Source: Lachnoclostridium sp. UBA903
Lineage (GTDB): Bacteria; Bacillota; Clostridia; Lachnospirales; Lachnospiraceae
Assembly: GCA_002294045.1 (NCBI GenBank)
Contig: DBEP01000002.1
Location: 62,001-126,000, forward strand
Length of the DNA stretch: 64,000 bases
Direction: 5' to 3'
The notes under the pieces are model-generated. The model saw nothing but the letters and a program-made list of their open reading frames with translations, made no database searches and had not been told where the DNA came from. Shown here piece after piece: positions 51,227-60,154 of the stretch. The number at the start of each line of letters is the position of its first letter. Position 1 is the stretch's first letter. The position numbers and the translations under genes are program-made.

Positions 51227-53761
51227 ATGAAGAAAGGTTTATGGAAAAAACTGACTGCGTATGTGCTGCTGATTATCCTGATAGCTGCAGGGCGGATTTT
51301 ACCCGGCACATTCCAAACAACGCAGGCAGAAACAGCATCCTCGGTTACGGTGCATTATAAAGGGGTGTATTCCACACCGAATATATATTATTGGAATTTG
51401 AACGGGGAAAGCAACAACCCGGTTTCATGGCCGGGAATACAAATGAATGCTGAAAATGATAATTGGTTTGGTTACACCTTACGTGATACCTGGAGCGTCA
51501 ATTTGATATTTAATCAGAATGGCACACAGACACCGGATTTATATAGGACATCGGGAGAATGGTGGTACAAGGACAATCAGTGGTATCCGTATAATCCGGA
51601 AATTACGGAGGATTCCATTACGGTACATTTTAAAAGCCCGTGGGCTGGTGCCAGAATATATTACTGGAATGCACAGCCATCCGGCAGTATCATAACCTGG
51701 CCCGGAGCGGATATGGAGGCGGAGGCAAACGGCTGGTACCGCCATATTCTCTCCAATACCTCGTCGGTTAACCTGCTATTTAATTATAACGGACAACAGA
51801 CTGCCGATTTATACCGGACAGCAGGGGAATGGTGGTATAAGGATAATCAATGGCATTCTGCGAATCCGGAAGTTACTCCAACACCTACGCCCACCGTGAC
51901 GCCGACGGTAACGCCTACCATAACGCCGACGCCCGGGGCGGATACAGGTGATTTTAGAGATGAAACCATTTATTTTGTCATAGTAACCAGATTTTATGAC
52001 GGAGATTCCGGCAACAATGTGCATTGCTGGGACGAAGTGGCAGCCATGAAGGAGAGTGGCGACCCGGCATGGAGAGGTGATATGAAAGGACTTATGGAAA
52101 AACTGGATTATATAAAAGCCCTGGGCTTTTCGGCAATCTGGATAACTCCGGTAGTGAAAAACATGAGCGGCTACGATTATCACGGTTATCATGCCGTTAA
52201 TTTCAGTGAGGTTGACCCAAGATATGAATCGGATGGGGCAACTTATCAGGATTTAATTGATGCCGCTCATGCAAAAGGGTTAAAAATTATACAGGATATC
52301 GTATTAAACCATACCGGTAATTTTGGGGAGGAAAATTTATTCCCATTATTTACAAAAGATGAAACCCAGGAAGATACTGCGGATGCTATTATTAGAATTG
52401 ATGAAGGGAAGCTGCCTGATAATTATGATGCCTTAACACCGGAAGAACAATATCAGGCCAGACTTTATGCCATGAAAGAAGATTCCCAGGATACGGAAAA
52501 TATTTATCATCATGAAAAAAGCTTAAGCTGGGAAGGTTATACGGTCCAGACAGGGCAGATAGCAGGGGACTGTGTGGATTTAAACACAGAGAATCCTATC
52601 GTATCGGATTATTTAATAGATGCATACACCCGCTATATGGATATGGGAGTCGATGCCTTCCGCATTGATACGGTAAAACACATCTCCAGGCTGACCTTCA
52701 ATAAAGAATTTATCCCGGCCTTTAAAACGGCAGGAGGAGAGGATTTCTTTATGTTCGGAGAAGTGGCTACCAGGTACAGGCAGGTATGGAACAGTAATAT
52801 CCCGGCGATTTCCACACCATTTTACACCTGGGCGGAAACTTTGGTCTATCCCTGGGGAGATTTATTAACAAATTCGAATAGTGTTTATCAGCACTGGAAT
52901 GATAATCAGAATGTCGGCGACCAGCCTGTCAGCACGAATCATTTACTGGACGGCAATACCTATCATACAGCGGATGAGAGTAATTCTTCCGGCTTAGGAG
53001 TAATTGATTTTCCCATGCACTGGAATTTTAATAATGCCAGGGATGCCTTCCGTGTGGGACTGGAAGGGGACCGTTATTACAGTGATGCAACCTGGAATGT
53101 AACCTATGTGGATTCCCATGACTACGCACCGGATGGTGCTCCGGAGAACCAGAGATTTTCCGGTTCACAGGATACCTGGGCGGAGAATTTGAACCTGATG
53201 TATACTTTCCGGGGAATTCCCTGTATATACTATGGCAGTGAAATTGAATTCATGAAAGGAGCCGTTATTGATCCCGGCCCCACAAAACCCTTAAGCGAGA
53301 CAGGCAGGGCCTATTTCGGGGAGAATATCGAAGGTTTTGTAACGGTAACGGATTACGGGGATTATACCAATGCAACCGGAGCAATAGCTGATGCCTTAAG
53401 CCATCCCCTTTCCCTGCATATCCAGAGACTGAATAAAATCAGGAGAGAAATCCCGGCTCTTAGGAAAGGGCAGTATTCCACGGAAGGGGTTTCCGGAGAT
53501 ATGGCCTTTAAGAGACGTTATACTGATACGGAAACCGGAGTGGACAGTTTTGTACTGGTATCCATCACAGATGGTGCAACCTTTACAGGTATCCCAAATG
53601 GTACTTACACGGATGCGATTACCGGAGAGGTAAAGGCTGTAGGGAACAATACGTTAAGAATATCCGGTTCTGGAAAAGGTAATATGCGAATTTATGTTTT
53701 GGATTTACCGGGGAATCCGGCACCGGGTAAAATTGGCACTGACGGAAGGTATTTGTATTAA
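51227..53761 (+). CDS. Secreted alpha-amylase (GH13) with two tandem starch-binding modules
   Basis: 844 residues. Signal peptide about 1-35. Two related modules, about 39-123 and 130-212, each end in a DLYRT-GEWWYKDNQW motif and look like CBM26-type starch-binding domains. A Thr-Pro linker (about 215-237) leads to the GH13 barrel: FSAIWITPVVKN, DIVLNHTGN, nucleophile Asp481 in AFRIDTVKH, acid/base Glu512 in MFGEVAT and Asp632 in VDSHD. A C-terminal beta domain follows. There is no sortase signal, so it is released or wall-held. It would cut starch outside the cell for the adjacent importer. The start follows GGGAGG. Confidence 0.93.
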   Translation: MKKGLWKKLTAYVLLIILIAAGRILPGTFQTTQAETASSVTVHYKGVYSTPNIYYWNLNGESNNPVSWPGIQMNAENDNWFGYTLRDTWSVNLIFNQNGTQTPDLYRTSGEWWYKDNQWYPYNPEITEDSITVHFKSPWAGARIYYWNAQPSGSIITWPGADMEAEANGWYRHILSNTSSVNLLFNYNGQQTADLYRTAGEWWYKDNQWHSANPEVTPTPTPTVTPTVTPTITPTPGADTGDFRDETIYFVIVTRFYDGDSGNNVHCWDEVAAMKESGDPAWRGDMKGLMEKLDYIKALGFSAIWITPVVKNMSGYDYHGYHAVNFSEVDPRYESDGATYQDLIDAAHAKGLKIIQDIVLNHTGNFGEENLFPLFTKDETQEDTADAIIRIDEGKLPDNYDALTPEEQYQARLYAMKEDSQDTENIYHHEKSLSWEGYTVQTGQIAGDCVDLNTENPIVSDYLIDAYTRYMDMGVDAFRIDTVKHISRLTFNKEFIPAFKTAGGEDFFMFGEVATRYRQVWNSNIPAISTPFYTWAETLVYPWGDLLTNSNSVYQHWNDNQNVGDQPVSTNHLLDGNTYHTADESNSSGLGVIDFPMHWNFNNARDAFRVGLEGDRYYSDATWNVTYVDSHDYAPDGAPENQRFSGSQDTWAENLNLMYTFRGIPCIYYGSEIEFMKGAVIDPGPTKPLSETGRAYFGENIEGFVTVTDYGDYTNATGAIADALSHPLSLHIQRLNKIRREIPALRKGQYSTEGVSGDMAFKRRYTDTETGVDSFVLVSITDGATFTGIPNGTYTDAITGEVKAVGNNTLRISGSGKGNMRIYVLDLPGNPAPGKIGTDGRYLY

Positions 53762-53881
53762 AAGTAAGAGACTGTCCTTATGAAAATTATTAGAAGAATT
53801 ATGAAAAACAGGTACAGGTGAATGCATGCTTCTTCTGTATGTCCTTTCCTGGATTAACCGGAAAGATTTACAGGCGGAGAT

Positions 53882-53921
53882 AAGGATGTCAGTTAAATTG
53901 CACTGCGGCTGGCATCCTTTT
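53882..53921 (+). terminator. Terminator after the amylase gene
   Basis: AAGGATGTCAG pairs with CTGGCATCCTT (one wobble) over a 16-base loop, ending in TTT. Confidence 0.65.
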
Positions 53922-53976
53922 ACACTTTACATGTTTATCCGGGACACAGGACAGTGAAAACGCAGGATGAAATTAA

Positions 53977-54005
53977 TTGACAAAAAAGAAAAACAGTTGT
54001 ATATT
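53977..54005 (+). promoter_or_regulatory. Promoter of the LacI-type regulator
   Basis: TTGACA (53977-53982) and TATATT (54000-54005) with 17-base spacing, a near-consensus site. The predicted transcription start coincides with the operator at 54012-54026. Confidence 0.75.
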
Positions 54006-54011
54006 AATTAC

Positions 54012-54026
54012 AGAAACCGTTTTCCG
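54012..54026 (+). promoter_or_regulatory. LacI-type operator over the regulator's own start site
   Basis: AGAAACCGTTTTCCG contains the palindrome AAAC-C-GTTT. The same bases recur at 55069-55084, and the reverse-orientation core AAACGGTTTT at 55381-55390. Its position just after the -10 implies autorepression. Confidence 0.65.
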
Positions 54027-54040
54027 AAGGAGACAAACCA

Positions 54041-55036
54041 ATGGTATCTATAAATGATGTGGCGAAAAAAGCCGGTGTAGCTAAATCGACGGTATCCAAA
54101 GTCCTGAATAATTATCAGTTAATCAGTGAAGAAACAAGGGAAAAGGTAGAAAAAGCAGTAAAGGAATTGGGCTATGTACCTAATTCCGTTGCGGTTTCAC
54201 TTTCAAAAAAAGAATTTAACAGGGCAGGGCTTATTGTGGATATAAGACACAACAGCCAGTTTATTGATGAAATTAGTATGCAGTATCTTACGGGAGCATT
54301 TGAAAAATCAAAAGAATATAATATTGACGTTGTAACTTTTTTCAGTTCCCAATTTGATGGTATGACCTTTAAGCAGGTAAGTTCTTATTTAAAATCCCAA
54401 AGAATTAACTGCCTTATTATCTATAATCTATCTATTGAAAATATAAATTTATATAAATTAATTGAAAATCAGGAATTTTATAGTGTCCTGGTTGATTCCC
54501 CCATTGTTAATACCGGGACGTCTTCCGTATCAATCGATCATTACAAGGCCCAGTATGATGTAGCAAAAAAGACAATGGTGGAAAATACAGTTAATAATAA
54601 AGTACTGTATATTGCAGGCGGAAGGGGAGGGTATGTTTCAGACCAAAGACTGGAAGCCATAAAAAAACTGAAAGAAGACCTCGGATTTGACCTTATGGTA
54701 GAATACGGTGATTATAATGAATACAAAGCCAGGGAAATAGTATTTAAATGGGGGAAAGATAATGACATTGTTGTATGCGCTTCGGATTTACTGGCAATTG
54801 GTTCCGTATTTGCCCTGACGGAGCTGGATATCTTCCGGCCCGTATGCGGCTTTGACGGTATTTCCCTGATGGGATACACGAAAATAGCCATGAATACGGT
54901 AAAGCAAAATTTCTTTCAGAAGTCGAAGCAGGCTTTTGATGAATTAAAAAGGCTTCTGGATGGTGGAACGGGACGGCATATAGAGATGCCTTATAAAATT
55001 TGCAAAATTAATTATATGGATGTTATCCAAAAATAA
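54041..55036 (+). CDS. LacI-family transcriptional regulator of the alpha-glucan locus
   Basis: 331 residues. The N-terminal LacI helix-turn-helix (SINDVAKKAGVAKSTVSKVLNN) and hinge are followed by a periplasmic-binding-like sugar domain (DNDIVVCASDLLAIGS, PVCGFDGISLM). It lies between the amylase and MalQ-GlgP genes, and three copies of one operator core surround it, so it probably represses itself and alpha-glucan genes until an inducer such as maltose binds. The start follows GAAGGAG, which lies immediately after the operator. Confidence 0.92.
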   Translation: MVSINDVAKKAGVAKSTVSKVLNNYQLISEETREKVEKAVKELGYVPNSVAVSLSKKEFNRAGLIVDIRHNSQFIDEISMQYLTGAFEKSKEYNIDVVTFFSSQFDGMTFKQVSSYLKSQRINCLIIYNLSIENINLYKLIENQEFYSVLVDSPIVNTGTSSVSIDHYKAQYDVAKKTMVENTVNNKVLYIAGGRGGYVSDQRLEAIKKLKEDLGFDLMVEYGDYNEYKAREIVFKWGKDNDIVVCASDLLAIGSVFALTELDIFRPVCGFDGISLMGYTKIAMNTVKQNFFQKSKQAFDELKRLLDGGTGRHIEMPYKICKINYMDVIQK

Positions 55037-55068
55037 GGAGAGGCATCCTTAAAAATTTTTTCTTGAAC

Positions 55069-55084
55069 AGAAACCGTTTTCCGT
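55069..55084 (+). promoter_or_regulatory. Second copy of the LacI-type operator
   Basis: AGAAACCGTTTTCCGTC repeats the operator before the LacI gene. It now stands next to an amylase-domain remnant rather than an intact gene. Confidence 0.55.
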
Positions 55085-55104
55085 CCATCTGGCGGGGATT
55101 TTCT

Positions 55105-55241
55105 GTCTGAAAAGCAAACCTTCCAATGTTAAAATCCGGGTGCCCGATGGGGATTATACCAATTTGCTTAACAAAGAAACGGTAACGGCGGATTCGGAAC
55201 ATATCCTGACAAACGGGCAGCCGATTATTATAGAAGTATAG
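55105..55241 (+). pseudogene. C-terminal remnant of a second amylase/neopullulanase-type gene
   Basis: The frame ending in TAG at 55239-55241 reads KSKPSNVKIRVPDGDYTNLL followed by NKETVTADSEHILTNGQPII and IIEV. VPDGDYTNLL...E-V-T...L-NGQP-I-I-E is the pattern of the C-terminal beta-sandwich of GH13 alpha-amylases. No catalytic part lies upstream, since the LacI gene ends at 55036. A GH13 gene that once stood here under the second operator seems to have been mostly deleted. Confidence 0.55.
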
Positions 55242-55457
55242 AGAAATATTTGCATTACCGAAAGACCTGTCCGGGCTTTTTCCTCCATTATTTGAGATGC
55301 TGCAGGGCGGGTTATCCTGACGAGAAGATTGAAAAACAAGCCCTTAAACAATATATTAAGAATTTAGGTGCTGTCACACGAAACGGTTTTAAATTAGCAC
55401 ACTCCAGCACTTGTGCAGTGAAAACGTCTGTGCGTCAGCCCCGGAAAAGAGGTTTTT
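55242..55457. other. Gap before malQ-glgP with a third operator core
   Basis: No gene was recognised. AAACGGTTTT at 55381-55390 is the LacI operator core in reverse orientation, about 70 bases before the fusion gene. No strong -35/-10 pair was found close to it. Confidence 0.4.
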
Positions 55458-58400
55458 ATGAGAGAAGCAGGAGTATTGATGCCGGTAGCGTCCCTTCCTT
55501 CTGATTACGGAGTGGGAGATTTCGGTAAGTATACATATCGGTTCATTGATTTTTTAAAGAAAAGTAATATAAGCATCTGGCAGATTCTTCCCTTAAATCC
55601 CCTGGGATATGGGGAATCACCTTACCAGCCCTACTCCTCCCTGGCAGGAGATGAATTATATATTGATTTGGCAGGGCTGTATCAGGAAGGGCTGCTGAAG
55701 GACCTGCCGCCGGTTTTTCGGAATAACAGTACGAAAATCAATTATCAGGAAGTAAGAAAATATAAAGAAAAATATTTAAGGACCGCATATGCCGCCTTTC
55801 GGCCGGATGAAGAATATAAGGAGTTTGCCGGACAGGATTGGGTTTATTACTATGCGGTTTTTCTGACCTTCAAAAAAAAGAATGATTTGAAATGCTGGAA
55901 TGAATGGAGAGAGGAGCATAAAAACTGGATAACAGACAGATTATTTGACGAAACGGTATACAAGGAAGATATCCTTTATGAAATGTTTATCCAGTATGAG
56001 TTTTACCGTCAGTGGATGGCGTTAAAGAATTATGCAAATCAATTGGGAATCCGGATTATGGGTGATGTGCCTTTTTATGTGGGAATCGATTCCCTGGATG
56101 TATGGACGGCTCAGGAGGACTTTCTGCTGGATAAGGATGGGCATCCTTTATTTATTGCAGGAGTGCCGCCGGATTATTTCAGCAGAACCGGGCAGAGATG
56201 GGGAAATCCTATTTATAATTGGGATAATATGGAGAAGAATGGTTTCAGGTTCTGGCTTGACCGGTTTGGCTATACTGCCAGGCTGTTTGATATTATCCGG
56301 ATTGATCATTTCAGAGCTTTTGACACCTATTGGAAGATACCTGCACATTGCGAAACCGCGGTAGTGGGAGAATGGGCGGGAGCGCCCGGTTACGAACTGT
56401 TCGGCCTGCTTTTCAAAACCTATCCGGATATCTGTATTGTAGTGGAAGACTTAGGAGACATGAGGAAGGAAGTATATGAACTGAGGGACTATTATGGTCT
56501 GAAGGGAATGAAAATCATACAGTTTACATTTGACCCAATGGAAGGGAATAACGATTTTCCCGACCGGGAAAATATGATTGTATATACCGGAACCCATGAT
56601 AATGAAACAATACTCGGATGGTTTGAAAACCAATCCGGACAGGTACAAAAGGAAACGGAGCTGGAATTATACTCCTCAGGATATGAAGCGGGCTCTATTT
56701 CCCACAGGTTTATCCGTTATGCCCTGGATAATATTGCGGATATGGCTGTGATTCCGGTGCAGGACATTCTTGAAATGGGCAATGAGGGACGCCTGAATAC
56801 ACCCGGCACCCTGGGCTCTCCAAACTGGGAATGGAAATTAAGCAGCCTGGAAAAGCTGAACAGCCAGGCAGAATTTCTGGCAGATGCGGTAGCGGAGAGC
56901 GGACGCTCCGGAGAAATCAGAAAAGCACCCGAAAGGATGAAAAATCCGGCAAAACTTCTTGAGAAGCTGCTTGACCAGCAATTCGGAAAGACCATCGGGC
57001 AGTGTTCGAAAGAGCAGCTGCTTGCCGGACTTTTGGGCATGATAAAGCGCCTTGCCCCTGACAGGGAGGTATCGGGAGATAAACGTAAGCTATATTATAT
57101 TTCTGCAGAGTTTTTAATCGGCAAGCTGCTGTCAAATAACCTGATAAACCTGGGAATATATGATGAGATAAGGGAATTGCTTGCTTTACACGGAAAAGTT
57201 CTGTCGGAGGTGGAAGAAGCAGAACCGGAACCGTCTCTGGGAAACGGCGGTCTCGGACGGCTGGCAGCCTGCTTTCTGGATTCTATTGCAACCCTGGGCC
57301 TGAATGGTGACGGCATAGGGCTGAATTATCATTTTGGCCTGTTTAAGCAGCGATTTGAGGATAATCTCCAAAAAGAAGAAAAAAATCCCTGGATGGAGAA
57401 AGCCTGCTGGCTGACAGAGAAAGGAAATTCCTATAAAGTGGAATTCGGCGGATTTAAAGTAAGGTCCGTTCTCTATGAAATAGATATAATCGGATACCAA
57501 AACCGGACCAACAAGCTGCATTTATTTGATACGGAAATGGTAGACGAAAGCCTGGTGGAAGACGGCATTGATTTTGATAAAGAGGATATCAGGAGGAACC
57601 TCACCCTGTTTTTATACCCGGATGACAGTGATGAGGCAGGGGAACAGCTGCGCATTTACCAGCAGTATTTTATGGTAAGCTGCGGTGCCCAGTTTATCAT
57701 GGAGGAATCCGTAAGCCGGGGAAGCGACCTTCATGATTTGCATGAATATGCGGTAATTCAGATTAACGATACCCATCCCAGTATGATAATTCCGGAACTG
57801 ATAAGACTTCTTATGAAGCAGGGGATTGAATTGGATGAAGCCATTGAAATTGTAACAAAAACCTGTGCTTACACCAATCATACCATTTTAGCCGAAGCCC
57901 TGGAAAAGTGGCCTCTGGATTATTTACAAAAAGTGGTTCCCAAGTTGGTACCCATAATTGAAATTCTGGATAACCGGATCAGGCGGAAATACCCGCAGGA
58001 AAATACGGTGATAATAGACAATGGGGACCGGGTCCACATGGCTTCCATGGATATTCATTATGGTTTTTCCGTCAACGGGGTGGCTGCCCTCCATACGGAT
58101 ATTTTAAAGACTGCGGAATTAAAGCAATTCTATAAGCTGTATCCGGAGAAGTTCAATAATAAGACCAACGGCATAACCTTCAGGCGCTGGCTGCTGCATT
58201 GCAACCGGGAACTGGCTGCTTATATCGAAAGCCTTATCGGCGGCGGATTCCATAAAGATGCCATGGAGTTAAGAAAACTGCTTCCGTTTCGAAAAGAGAA
58301 AGAAGTGCTGATAAAGCTTCTGGATATTAAACATCAAAACAAGTTAAAGCTGAAAACCTGGCTGGAAAAGAATCAGGGGATTGCCATAGATGAAAACTCC

Positions 58401-59213
58401 ATTTTTGATATTCAGATTAAACGGCTTCATGAGTATAAACGCCAGCAGATGAACGCTTTGTATGTTATATACAAATATCAGGAAATTAAAAGAGGGAAAC
58501 TGCCGGAGACTCCCATTACGGTCATTTTCGGGGCTAAGGCGGCACCGGCTTATATAATTGCAAAGGATATTATTCACCTGATTTTGTGCCTTCAGGAATT
58601 AATAGGAGGGGACCCGGAAGTAAACCCGTATCTGAAGGTGGTTATGGTGGAAGATTATAACGTGACGAAAGCGGAGATGCTCATACCGGCCTGTGATATA
58701 TCGGAGCAGATTTCCCTGGCATCCAAGGAAGCCAGCGGTACGGGCAATATGAAATTTATGTTAAACGGTGCCGTTACCCTGGGGACTCTGGACGGTGCCA
58801 ATGTTGAAATCAGTGATTTGGTAGGCAGTAAGAATATTTATCTCTTTGGGGAAACCAGTGACCAGATTATCGGTCATTATCAAAAAGCGGATTATGTTGC
58901 GGAAAAATACTATGAAAAGGATGAGAACATTAGAAAAGCATTGGATTATATAATCAGTGACAGGATGTTAACTATTGGCAATAAAGAAAACCTGACCAGG
59001 CTTTACAAAGAAATCCTGAATAAGGACTGGTTTATGTCTCTGCTGGATTTTAATGATTATGTAAGGGTAAGGGAAGAAGCTTATGCGGATTATGAAGACC
59101 GTCTGGGCTGGGCTGAGAAAATGCTGGTTAATATCGGAAATGCAGGGTATTTTTCTTCCGACCGGACCATACTGGAATACAACAGGGATATCTGGAGGTT
59201 ATCGTCAACATAG
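55458..59213 (+). CDS. Fusion of 4-alpha-glucanotransferase (MalQ) and glycogen/maltodextrin phosphorylase (GlgP)
   Basis: 1251 residues in one uninterrupted frame. Residues 1 to about 470 are a complete GH77 amylomaltase: MPVASLPSDYGVGDFG, nucleophile Asp283 in IRIDHFRAF, Glu330 in VVEDLG and Asp381 in THDNET. A linker of about 60 residues follows. Residues from about 530 are a GT35 phosphorylase: LYYISAEFLIGKLL, EPSLGNGGLGRLAACF, INDTHPSM, IKRLHEYKRQ and the pyridoxal-phosphate Lys near 1099 in ASGTGNMKFMLNGA. Normally two separate enzymes shorten maltodextrins by disproportionation and phosphorolysis to glucose-1-phosphate; here both are one cytoplasmic protein. The start follows AAAAGAGG. 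Confidence 0.93.
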   Translation: MREAGVLMPVASLPSDYGVGDFGKYTYRFIDFLKKSNISIWQILPLNPLGYGESPYQPYSSLAGDELYIDLAGLYQEGLLKDLPPVFRNNSTKINYQEVRKYKEKYLRTAYAAFRPDEEYKEFAGQDWVYYYAVFLTFKKKNDLKCWNEWREEHKNWITDRLFDETVYKEDILYEMFIQYEFYRQWMALKNYANQLGIRIMGDVPFYVGIDSLDVWTAQEDFLLDKDGHPLFIAGVPPDYFSRTGQRWGNPIYNWDNMEKNGFRFWLDRFGYTARLFDIIRIDHFRAFDTYWKIPAHCETAVVGEWAGAPGYELFGLLFKTYPDICIVVEDLGDMRKEVYELRDYYGLKGMKIIQFTFDPMEGNNDFPDRENMIVYTGTHDNETILGWFENQSGQVQKETELELYSSGYEAGSISHRFIRYALDNIADMAVIPVQDILEMGNEGRLNTPGTLGSPNWEWKLSSLEKLNSQAEFLADAVAESGRSGEIRKAPERMKNPAKLLEKLLDQQFGKTIGQCSKEQLLAGLLGMIKRLAPDREVSGDKRKLYYISAEFLIGKLLSNNLINLGIYDEIRELLALHGKVLSEVEEAEPEPSLGNGGLGRLAACFLDSIATLGLNGDGIGLNYHFGLFKQRFEDNLQKEEKNPWMEKACWLTEKGNSYKVEFGGFKVRSVLYEIDIIGYQNRTNKLHLFDTEMVDESLVEDGIDFDKEDIRRNLTLFLYPDDSDEAGEQLRIYQQYFMVSCGAQFIMEESVSRGSDLHDLHEYAVIQINDTHPSMIIPELIRLLMKQGIELDEAIEIVTKTCAYTNHTILAEALEKWPLDYLQKVVPKLVPIIEILDNRIRRKYPQENTVIIDNGDRVHMASMDIHYGFSVNGVAALHTDILKTAELKQFYKLYPEKFNNKTNGITFRRWLLHCNRELAAYIESLIGGGFHKDAMELRKLLPFRKEKEVLIKLLDIKHQNKLKLKTWLEKNQGIAIDENSIFDIQIKRLHEYKRQQMNALYVIYKYQEIKRGKLPETPITVIFGAKAAPAYIIAKDIIHLILCLQELIGGDPEVNPYLKVVMVEDYNVTKAEMLIPACDISEQISLASKEASGTGNMKFMLNGAVTLGTLDGANVEISDLVGSKNIYLFGETSDQIIGHYQKADYVAEKYYEKDENIRKALDYIISDRMLTIGNKENLTRLYKEILNKDWFMSLLDFNDYVRVREEAYADYEDRLGWAEKMLVNIGNAGYFSSDRTILEYNRDIWRLSST

Positions 59214-59557
59214 ATATCTGTTGATTTTTCCCTCAAACACGCTCTAAGGTCTGTTTGCCGGACGTCTAAGTAAGTACGTTAACTGTAAATGATAAATCGG
59301 AAACCTATCAGATGGATAAGGATGAAAGCAGTATCTTGCCGGGAAGCGGAAAATCGTGATTTTGGCTGAAATTGTATTGACAAAGCCGAAAGAAAGGAAT
59401 ATACTACCAATAATTAAAGTCATATAAATATATATGAATAATAGGATATATTTCGGACATCCATATAAGCAATCTTTCTTTTAAACAATTCAGACCGGTT
59501 ATATGAAAATTTAATTTTCAAGGATATATAAAATAGCATAAAACGGAGGATGTAAGA
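59214..59557. other. Intergenic region with element fragment before the ECF operon
   Basis: TCAAACACGCTCTAA at 59233-59247 matches the end of the palindromic element family seen at 36143 and 14095; no second end is recognisable here. The A/T-rich leader after 59405 contains short possible hairpins (for example GGAT/ATCC near 59449-59462) but no riboswitch that I recognise. No gene was seen. Confidence 0.45.
59377..59405 (+). promoter_or_regulatory. Promoter of the ECF transporter operon
   Basis: TTGACA (59377-59382) and TATACT (59400-59405) with 17-base spacing. The leader is about 145 bases long before the S-component ATG. Confidence 0.75.
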
Positions 59558-60145
59558 ATGAAAGAGAAAAGTATCTTTAAAACAATTGTTGGTGTATGGA
59601 ATACCAGGACTGTCGTAGTAATCGCCATTGGTGCGGCATTATTCGGTGTATTAATGAATTTCGGCGGAATCACCATCTTTACGAACACCAAATTAACAAC
59701 TGCCATGATTGTTCCGGTAATCGTAGGTGCCATGTTCGGGCCTGTGCCCGCCTTTGTGGCCTGTCTGGCAGGCAATACCATCGCTGATTTAATCGGCGGC
59801 TGGGGTTATTGGTTTGACTGGTCCATCGGCAACGGGGTATTGGGGTTTATTGTTGGACTCCTGCCTCTTTACGGGGCAAAAATTAATGACGGTATTTTTA
59901 AATTACAGCATGCAGTCATTTACATAATCACCTGTGTAATCGGCAATGCCTTTGCCTTTGGTATCGTTACACCGGTTTTTACCTCATTGTTCTACGGCGG
60001 TGAACTGGAAGTAACCTTTGTGCAGTCCCTGTCCGGAGGAATTGCCAATACCCTTGTGCTGACTATAATCGGCATACCGATACTGACGGCATTAGCCAGG
60101 CGGAATGCCCGCAATACAAATTTAACCCTGGATGAGAAAGAGTAG
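59558..60145 (+). CDS. ECF transporter substrate-binding (S) component, UPF0397-like
   Basis: 195 residues with five or six predicted membrane helices. Segments TNTKLTTAMIVPVIVGAMFGPVPAFVACLAG (quoted in part), then DLIGGWGYWFDWSIGNGVLGF, fit the S-component group that includes UPF0397 and the riboflavin-type proteins. It binds the transported compound with high affinity and docks on the energising module encoded by the next two genes. The substrate is unknown; riboflavin-type annotation would be a guess. The start follows ACGGAGGA. Confidence 0.75.
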   Translation: MKEKSIFKTIVGVWNTRTVVVIAIGAALFGVLMNFGGITIFTNTKLTTAMIVPVIVGAMFGPVPAFVACLAGNTIADLIGGWGYWFDWSIGNGVLGFIVGLLPLYGAKINDGIFKLQHAVIYIITCVIGNAFAFGIVTPVFTSLFYGGELEVTFVQSLSGGIANTLVLTIIGIPILTALARRNARNTNLTLDEKE

Positions 60146-60154
60146 TAAAATATA

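Noticed and set aside
59406..59557. Purine or vitamin riboswitch in the ECF operon leader
   Set aside because: The A/T-rich sequence contains TATAA-like segments, but no conserved aptamer loops of the purine, FMN, TPP, THF or cobalamin classes could be found.
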